Source: Eonycteris spelaea
Taxonomy: Eukaryota > Chordata > Mammalia > Chiroptera > Pteropodidae
Assembly (NCBI GenBank): GCA_003508835.1
Contig: PUFA01000166.1
Location: 372,001 to 436,000 of the forward strand
Direction of reading: 5' to 3'
Length of the DNA stretch: 64,000 nt
The translations under genes and the position numbers were made by a program. Within the stretch, counting starts at the first letter, position 1; every line of letters begins with the position of its first letter. The notes under the pieces were generated by a model. It was not told the DNA's origin, made no database searches, and was given only the letters and a program-made list of their open reading frames with translations. Shown here piece after piece: positions 57,460 to 64,000 of the stretch.

Positions 57460-58880
57460 TTCATTGAAAAAATCTCAGGCTTACAGTAAAGTCACTCTAT
57501 TGCTTTATCAAATGTATTTCCCTATATATCTATCAATCAACTTTAGAAATAACCTTGCAAAAGAATTTTCAGGCATCAGTAACCTTTACTCCTTTAAACA
57601 CTTCTGCATGCAGTCATAAATTGAATTTGGTGTTTATTTTTTGTAAATAAAAATTACCTACAGTCATACGCATATATTTTAAATGTATAGTTTTGTGAGA
57701 TTTAACAAGTGCTTATACCTTTCTTAAGATATACAGTGTCTTCATCATCCTTGATGCCTCATCCCCATTTTCAGTGAGTCCCACCTCCATCTCCTAAAAG
57801 CAATTGTTCTGATTACTTCATCATAGATTAGTTTTGTCTGATCTGGGACTTCATATAAATAGAATTATACAGTATGTACTTTTTTTGTGTAAAGCTTCTT
57901 TCAATTTAGCATAGTGTTTTCGAGCTTCATTTATGTTTTAGCATATCATGTTCATTTGTTTTCCAAAGTGGTTGTACTGTTTTCCACTCACACCAACAAA
58001 ATGTAAGAGTACCAGTTGATCCTCATTCTCGCCGCCATTTAGTGTTGTTAATTTAACTTTAGTCATTCTGGATATAAGTGGCGCTATCTCATTATAGTTT
58101 TAATTGCCATTTCTCATGACCATTGACGTTGAGCACTTTTTCATGTTTTAGTATTCTTATATTTTTCTTTATAAAGTGTTCAAATTTTTGGCCGTTTTTT
58201 CTTTTCATTGGGTTCTTTTTATTAGTGAACTATGTAGGAGTTCCTATATATCCTCTATACAGATCCTTTGTAAATTATATGCTTTTCTTTTATGGTTTTC
58301 ACTTCTGTGTTTTATCTAGAAAACTTTTGTCTACCTCTACCCTTAGGGCATGAAGATAATCTTTCGTTTTCCTCTAGAAGCTTTATCAATTTTGTTTTCA
58401 CATTTAGGTCTAAGATCCATCTTAATGTTTGTATATAGTTTAAGTTAGGGGTTACATTTCTTCCTCCTGCCCACCCCCCTTTTCTATAGTGGTTTCATCA
58501 TCATTTGTTGGAAATACTTTCCATTTCCCACTACCTTGCTTTGGTGCCTTTTGTCAAAAATCAAGTGACTTAAGTATGTGTTTGTTTTTCGGGGCTCTGT
58601 ATTCTATTCCATTGATATACTTGGGTATCCTAAGGCCATTACCATATAGTCATGATTAATATAGTTTTGTATTAAATCTTGATGCCAGGTAGTATAATTT
58701 TGTTCTTTTTTTTCCATGAGTGCCTTTGATATTCTATTATTTTTCTAGTGTATAGAAAATACTGTTGATTTTTATATAGTTATCATATGTCCTATTACCA
58801 TGTTAAAGTTATTCAAGTAATTGTTATGTCGATTTTTAAAAATTTTCTGTGTAAACAATCATATAATCTGTGAATAGAGA
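57460..58880 (-). mobile_element. L1M 3' part, antisense
   Basis: 'agttttgtgagatttaaca', 'ctgatctgggacttcatat', 'tccaaagtggttgtactgt', 'tagtcattctggatataag' and 'gttggaaatactttccatt' follow antisense L1M from the 3' UTR into ORF2. No frames survive beyond about 76 codons. Confidence 0.88.
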
Positions 58881-59179
58881 CAATTTAACTTCTTCCTTTC
58901 TGATCTTTATACCTGGCCTTGTTTCCTTATGGATACATTTCTCACTCTGACTTCTCAAGCTGGGTCACCCCCTACATGGATGCCTTCTTCATCCCACTGA
59001 AACCTTAACATCTCCCATTGTGCCTTCTCCTTATACAAACACCCTCACCTATTTGGTGTCATGTACTCCGTACCTGGCCATTCCTCCATGTCAGCACACA
59101 CTTCTCTGTTTGGGTTTTGACACCTGATACTTAGCCTTTCTAGTGAATGTCTAACTTACCCAACCTGGGATCTGACACC
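58881..59179. other. 300-bp segment between two L1 pieces
   Basis: C-rich text ('tcaccccctacatggatgc' onward) that is not L1-like and separates the antisense L1 blocks 57460-58880 and 59180-59640. It may be a later insertion. The family was not recognised. Confidence 0.4.
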
Positions 59180-59880
59180 CCATGCAAGACTGCAACCTGC
59201 ACTGGTGGTGCTTTCACTCTGCTTGGGCTTTCATGTCCTTGGTTAAATTTATTCCTAGGTACGTTTTTCTTTTGGATGTTATGAATAGAATTGTTTTCTT
59301 ATTTTCCTTGTGGATTGTTCAGTGTTGGTACATAAAGCCACACCGATTTATGCGTGTTGATCTTATACCCTGCAACTTTGCTGAATTAGCTCTAGTAGCT
59401 TTTTTGTGAATTCTTTCGTACTTTGTACGTATAAGATTATGACATCTGTGAATAGTGATACTTTTACTGCTTTTCAACTTGGATGCCTTTATTTCTTTTT
59501 CTTGCCTAATTGTACTAGAACCTCTAGTACAGTGATGAATAGCAGTGGTGAATGTGAACATCCTTGTCTCATTCCTGATTTTAGGGAGAATACTCTCAGT
59601 ATTTCAACACTTAGCATGTTTACAGTGGTTTTTTTATAACTTCATTTTTCTTAATAGCATGGCATTCTGTCTGGTAGATTTAGCATAGTTTATTTAATTG
59701 ATCCTTTATTGCCACACTAAGTAGTTTCTGATATTTTGCTATTACTAATAGTGCTCCAGTGATTAATATTGTATATTTGTCATTTTTATGTGTGTGAAAG
59801 GGTTTCTCCAGTTTCCTAGAAATGAGGATTGCTGGGTTTCTCTTTATTTTCTAGTTCTAAGGTCACCATGTCCTACCTTT
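59180..59880 (-). mobile_element. L1 ORF2-region fragments, antisense
   Basis: 'cttggttaaatttattcct', 'aggtacgtttttcttttgg', 'agcagtggtgaatgtgaac' and 'atccttgtctcattcctga' are antisense L1 ORF2. 59660-59850 ('gtctggtagatttagcata', 'gtgctccagtgattaatat') returns to L1 3'-type text. Confidence 0.82.
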
Positions 59881-60599
59881 AGCACTAAATTAAAGTAGAA
59901 AAAATCCTGTGGAATAAAAGGAGTATTATTAGCTGATCCAGACATCAGAATATGGTTGTTGTGGCTATTGGAAGCGGTGAAGGTTTTAGAAAAATGAAAC
60001 TGCTAGTAGCATCCAGTTTTTGGGAGACTCACTTCTGAGGAAGGATAGAACAGTTTGTGGTGGGCTAATGCTTTCACTGAAAACAGCCAGGAAAATCAGG
60101 TAATATAGAAAATTATAATTTTTTTTTTATATTACCAAAGAACTACAGAAGCAGCTAGGACAAAATACTTGAAACATAGAAATGAGAGAGAATCTTTCAG
60201 AGGTTAACTGAGAATTTGTAGTTATGTTTTCCTGAAAAGCAGCAGCTACATATTAGGTTTGGCTCAGGCTAAGCAGTACTGCTGAGAGCCAGTGGAGCTT
60301 TTGGTGGTCACACACGACTGGAATGACAAAACCCACTAGGCTCTAATTGAGAACCCAGGAGGAACATTCCTTGGATTCAGTGGCTAACCAGAAGTAGTAG
60401 ATCAACTGAACTAACTCAGTTCCTGATAGGATTAAAGTTATTAGCCTCTTTCATAGCAGAACAAAGGATGAACCTATTCTTAATGGAAGGTAACATCATC
60501 TGGTGCCTCTGTAATTCTTTTATATGCAGTGCCCAGTATTCAGTGTGACATTACTAGTCCTGTGAAGGCAGAGAAACTTATGATCAACTAAAAGAGAAA
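59881..60599 (+). other. Intron 11 segment, unassigned
   Basis: No exon. Some A-rich L1-like hints but no family named. Confidence 0.35.
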
Positions 60600-61765
60600 T
60601 CATTTTAGAAGCAGACTTTCATATGACCCCAATATGGAGTTAGCAGATAAGGACATTCGATTAATTAAAATTAATAGCTTAACCATAGTGATATACCACT
60701 CACACCTGCTAGAATGGCTAAAATTAAAAAGCTGTTGGCAAGTGTTGGTGAGGATGTGGAGAGGTTAAAATCATATACAGTTGGTGTGCAGCCGCTTTAG
60801 AAACAGTTTGATAGTTCCTCAAGAAGTTAAACATAGAGTTACTATTTAACTCAGTAGTTCCACTCTTTGGTGTAGACACAAGAGAAATGAACACATACAT
60901 ACATCCACTCTAAAACTTGTACATGAGTATTTATAGCAGCATTATTCTTATTAGCCAAAAAAATGGAAACCATCCAAATGCCATTTTCTGATGAATGGTT
61001 AAGCAAATTATGGTATTTCCATGCAACAAAATATTATTCTGATACATGCTGCAATGTGAATAAAACTTTGAGAATAATATGTTCAGTAAAATAAGCTGAA
61101 CACAAAAAGCACAAATTTTGTATGATTCTCTTTATATGAGGTATCTAGAATAGTCAAATTCATTGATAGAAAAAATAGGATAGAATAGATGTTACCAGGG
61201 ACGGGGTGGGGGAGTGAGAAGTTATTGTTTAATGGGTATAGGGTTTCTGTTTAGGATAATGAAAAAGTTCTGGACATTGATAGTGTCGATATTTGCAGAA
61301 CATTGAATGCCACTGAATTATACACATAAAAATGCTTAAAATGCTTATTTTTACCACAATAGAAAGATAAATGTGTTTTAGAAAGGAATGAACTATTGAT
61401 ACATGCTATATTGTGGATGAAACTTAAAAGCGTTAATGCCGAATAATAGAAATCAGTCACAGAAGACCACATGTATGATTCCATCTATATGAGATTTCCA
61501 GAATAAGGAAATCCATAGCTACAGGGAGGAGATTAGCTGTGGCTAGGGCCTGAGAGCAAGGGGCAGGTAGAGAATGAGATTTAACTGCTAATGAGAATGG
61601 GATTTCTTTTTGGAGTATTGAAAATGTTTTGAAATTTTATTATGATGATGGTTGTATAACCTTATTAATATATGTAAAAGTCATTGAATTGCACATTTTA
61701 AATGGATGAATTGTATGGTGTGAATTATATCTCAGTAATAATATTAAATAGTTAATAAGTATTAT
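60600..61765 (+). mobile_element. L1M 3' end, sense
   Basis: 'accactcacacctgctaga', 'atggctaaaattaaaaagc', 'tgttggtgaggatgtggag', 'gtatttatagcagcattat', 'aaaccatccaaatgccatt' and 'cagggaggagattagctgt' are sense L1M from late ORF2 into the 3' UTR. It may be two overlapping copies, because the 'gatacatgct' phrase recurs at 61040 and 61400. It is inverted relative to the L1 at 57460-58880. Confidence 0.88.
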
Positions 61766-62130
61766 TGGACAAATAGGTGGAAGTTGTCATCTGAGAAATG
61801 GTAAAATATTTATAACAATGTGTAATTGGGATCATAGAAGACAGAAAGGGCATAAGCAGTCATTGAAGGGCTATTGACCAAAAATTTCCAAAATTGATAA
61901 AGATACTGATTCTTAAACTCAGGCATCTCTGAGACCCGAGCAGGGTAAATGCCAATTAAAGCTTCCCTGGGCACATCACAGTATAACAGCTAAAAACTGA
62001 AAACAACAAAAAAAGTTAGAAGAGCTGGGTGGGGGTGGTAAAATTCCACACTGTGTTCAAAGAAACAACAATAAAAGACTGACAGCTATCTTCTCAACAG
62101 GTTAAATTGGAGAAAGGGAGATAGACCACT
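61766..62130 (+). mobile_element. L1/HAL1-like A-rich remnant, sense
   Basis: 'ccaaaattgataaagatac', 'aacaacaaaaaaagttaga' and 'caacaataaaagactgaca' fit decayed L1M/HAL1. Confidence 0.5.
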
Positions 62131-63558
62131 GCAGATATTACAGTAGTTCATGCAGGAGCTAGGCATTGGCAGTGCAAATAGATTGAAGGAGATGGATAGA
62201 TTCTTGCGAAGTAAGTTAGTGGTCTTCAGACTGGCATATATCTACCTTGAGAGATAAGAAAGTTTCCTAGAGTATGCCAGTGTGGATACTTTTTAGGAAA
62301 TCAATTTCTAAATCCTTAACTTCCACAGCTATTCTTTTCTAAAATTGAGCCCTCTGGTGGAAGTATTATTGCAATTTCTTCTTTCCACTTCTTTCTACAA
62401 TTACTCTTTCTTATTTTTCAAAGGAAGTTATACTTCTCTTATTCTTACTTTAGTATGTAGCCTTAGGATATAAAAAGCCTCCATGTTGCATAAAAAAGGA
62501 ATATTTTGAAACATTGGTGTTGAGATACAGAAAATGAATTTCTAATGTCTCAGTATTAGATTCTATTGCAGATCATGATTTTCAGTTCTTTGCTTTCAAC
62601 GTAATTGGTGGCCAGTTGGATGTATTATTAAAAATAGAGTTTTGTTAGATCATCATGTATTTTTTTAGCAAATAACTCAGGAAGTACGTAACATCATGAG
62701 GAAAACTTCCAGTTCTGTCTACTTATGCGAATAAAATTTTTCAGGGCAAAGATATATATAGTAGAACTAAAATTGATTTTGATTCTTGGATTCATAATTG
62801 GAAAGGAAAAAAGTTTTATCCACATCTTTAAGAGTTGATACAGTAATATTTTGCATATTCATGTTTTATACACACACTATAATTGTTTTGATAAGTTGTA
62901 TATTTATAATGATAACTCAATTCTGGTATACCAACACTTAGATTTTATACACACAAGAAATTTTAAAATATTGAATGTGCATATATAGTTTAAAGAAGTA
63001 GGATAAAGAAATTCAAGACTTTCAAGAATGAAGGCACCATACCCTTGGCTTTACATTTTTGTTAAGTGAGAGATACAAGTTCTTACAGTGTTTTAAATGG
63101 ATGATGAAAGCTATCACATTGGTATGGAGTTTAGGTTACATTGGAAACATTTCAAAGAGTGACATAACAGTTTTAACATATTAATAATGAAAAGTTTTAA
63201 ATGTTAATGTATGAACAGGCACAGATTTACCCAGTTTTTCAAAAGTATTTTAGCAGGTGTCTGAATAAAATCTTTCATATATTATTGGCAAGGCCACCAC
63301 TAGAATGAAGCAAAAAGGCACATAGGGTACAAAATTTAAGGCAGTCTCATTCTCGGGTCCTGCAAGTACATTTATGAGAACCTAAGAGTGAGTGCCTCCT
63401 TAAATTATGCACCGTAGGTGTCTCCTTGTTCATTCTAGTTCCAGCCTTTATCACTGGATTTATACAACATAAGGAAAATTGTGAAAAATTGGCTTTAGAA
63501 GAAATATTTGCAGATATCAATCATTTTTTCATTAACTGCTTTTAATTTGCTTTTTTAG
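62131..63558 (+). other. Intron 11, distal part: mostly unassigned
   Basis: No exon. 63290-63430 ('aaggccaccactagaatga', 'gagtgcctccttaaattat') looks like an old repeat whose family I cannot name. The acceptor TTTTTTAG of exon 12 follows. Confidence 0.4.
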
Positions 63559-63691
63559 GGTGGGATTAAAAACTCAGCCTGAATCAAAATGCCCTGAGCT
63601 GCTTGCCAATTACTGTGACATGTTACTAAGAAAAACCCCATTAAGCAAAAAACTAACCTCCGAAGAGATTGAAGCAAAGCTTAAAGAAGTG
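63559..63691 (+). CDS. CUL5: CUL5 coding exon 12 (last in window)
   Basis: The last base of codon 393 through residue 437, between TTTTTTAG and GTACGT. It begins VGLKTQPESKCPELLANYCD and ends EIEAKLKEV. It opens the cullin C-terminal domain (four-helix bundle), where the typical cullin phrase for the CPELLA..D region is seen. It ends in phase 0. The following exons are beyond the right edge. Confidence 0.96.
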
Positions 63692-64000
63692 GTACGTAAT
63701 ATACATATATTTTTTACTTTAAGCTTGTGTTTTGCTTATAAGACTTTCTGTGATAACATCATTTTTTTTAAATGCACATTATAAGCAACTAATATGAAAT
63801 TTTATAGTGCAAGCTCTCTATAGATGTTTTTCTTCCTGAAAATTTTTATTCTGTAACTTCCAGAAAGGGAAATAGCATTGCCCCTTTATTAATTCTTTTT
63901 AGGCAATTAAATTCTAGCACCAATTAAAGGAAAAACAAAAGGGAAAATGGTGCCAGTGGTGTTTGGAACAATCGTTGAAAGACTGGGAGATTTTAACTTC
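63692..64000 (+). other. Start of intron 12
   Basis: Unassigned intronic sequence running off the window. No exon is visible before the edge. Confidence 0.5.

Larger units (their letters stand above)
4262..63691 (+). other. CUL5 gene body, coding exons 1-12 (3' part beyond window)
   Basis: Cullin-5 is the elongated scaffold of CRL5 ubiquitin ligases. Its N-terminal cullin repeats bind Elongin B/C with SOCS-box receptors. Its C-terminal domain recruits RBX2/RNF7 and is neddylated. Twelve exons of 24, 110, 100, 177, 143, 146, 81, 94, 131, 108, 65 and 133 nt encode residues 1 to about 437: all three cullin repeats and the beginning of the C-terminal domain. Every exon has GT donor and AG acceptor dinucleotides and joins in phase, except for the extra base in exon 5. 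Introns are 18.5, 10.8, 5.8, 1.8, 1.4, 0.08, 8.7, 1.3, 0.24, 2.5 and 7.0 kb. The remaining C-terminal exons, with the neddylation lysine and winged-helix part, lie outside. Family identity is certain from near-verbatim match to the strongly conserved mammalian protein as I know it. Confidence 0.97.

Noticed and set aside
1..64000. CRISPR arrays, operons, phage or other prokaryotic systems
   Set aside because: Spliced exons, LINE/SINE/LTR content and a CpG island show vertebrate nuclear DNA. No regularly spaced repeats or bacterial gene structures occur.

Overview
The window is nuclear DNA from a placental mammal. It carries the 5' part of one multi-exon gene on the + strand, CUL5 (cullin-5, the scaffold of Elongin B/C-SOCS-box ubiquitin ligases). 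Twelve coding exons with GT..AG junctions and consistent codon phases cover residues 1 to about 437 of the roughly 780-residue protein. The gene runs off the right edge. I see no second protein-coding gene and no tRNA, rRNA or CRISPR. Species clues are indirect. MER20-, MER5-, Tigger1-, MLT1- and L1M-type repeats point to Eutheria. No Alu, rodent B1/B2, carnivore, ruminant/cetacean or equid SINE was recognised in 64 kb, so a higher primate, mouse/rat, dog/cat, cow or horse is unlikely. I cannot name the species.

Layout: 1-3690 is upstream intergenic DNA made of old repeats (L1, Tigger1, MIR, L2). 3692-4510 is a CpG-island promoter without a TATA box. It has a GC box, a GTCACGTGAT E-box, a TCTCGCGAGA (CGCG) element 17 bp before the start codon, and a YY1-like core over the ATG. 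The leader holds a 75-codon upstream ORF ending 6 nt before the CUL5 ATG, and inside it an ATG-TAG start-stop element. Exon 1 (24 coding nt) is followed by an 18.5 kb intron 1. Exons 2 and 3 are separated by 10.8 kb. Exons 4-7 cluster within 39.6-43.4 kb. After an 8.7 kb intron 7, exons 8-11 follow at 52-56.6 kb, and exon 12 lies at 63.6 kb.

The introns are ancient interspersed repeats: L2 and MIR in both orientations, antisense L1 3' ends (largest 36.0-39.1 kb and 57.5-59.9 kb), ERVL/MaLR LTRs, hAT and Tigger MITEs, and microsatellites.

The most notable observation is in coding exon 5. It is 143 nt where the phases of its neighbours and the conserved protein require 142. The extra base near 41663-41664 shifts the frame and gives a stop in exon 6. 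A GTAAGA donor-like hexamer 4 nt downstream would restore the frame if used, at the cost of five residues. An assembly indel is the simplest explanation. I found no convincing new biological system. Other points of interest are the leader uORFs, the CGCG promoter element, two related LTRs bracketing exon 2, an unassigned CpG-bearing block after exon 2, and a possible minus-strand retrocopy in intron 2.
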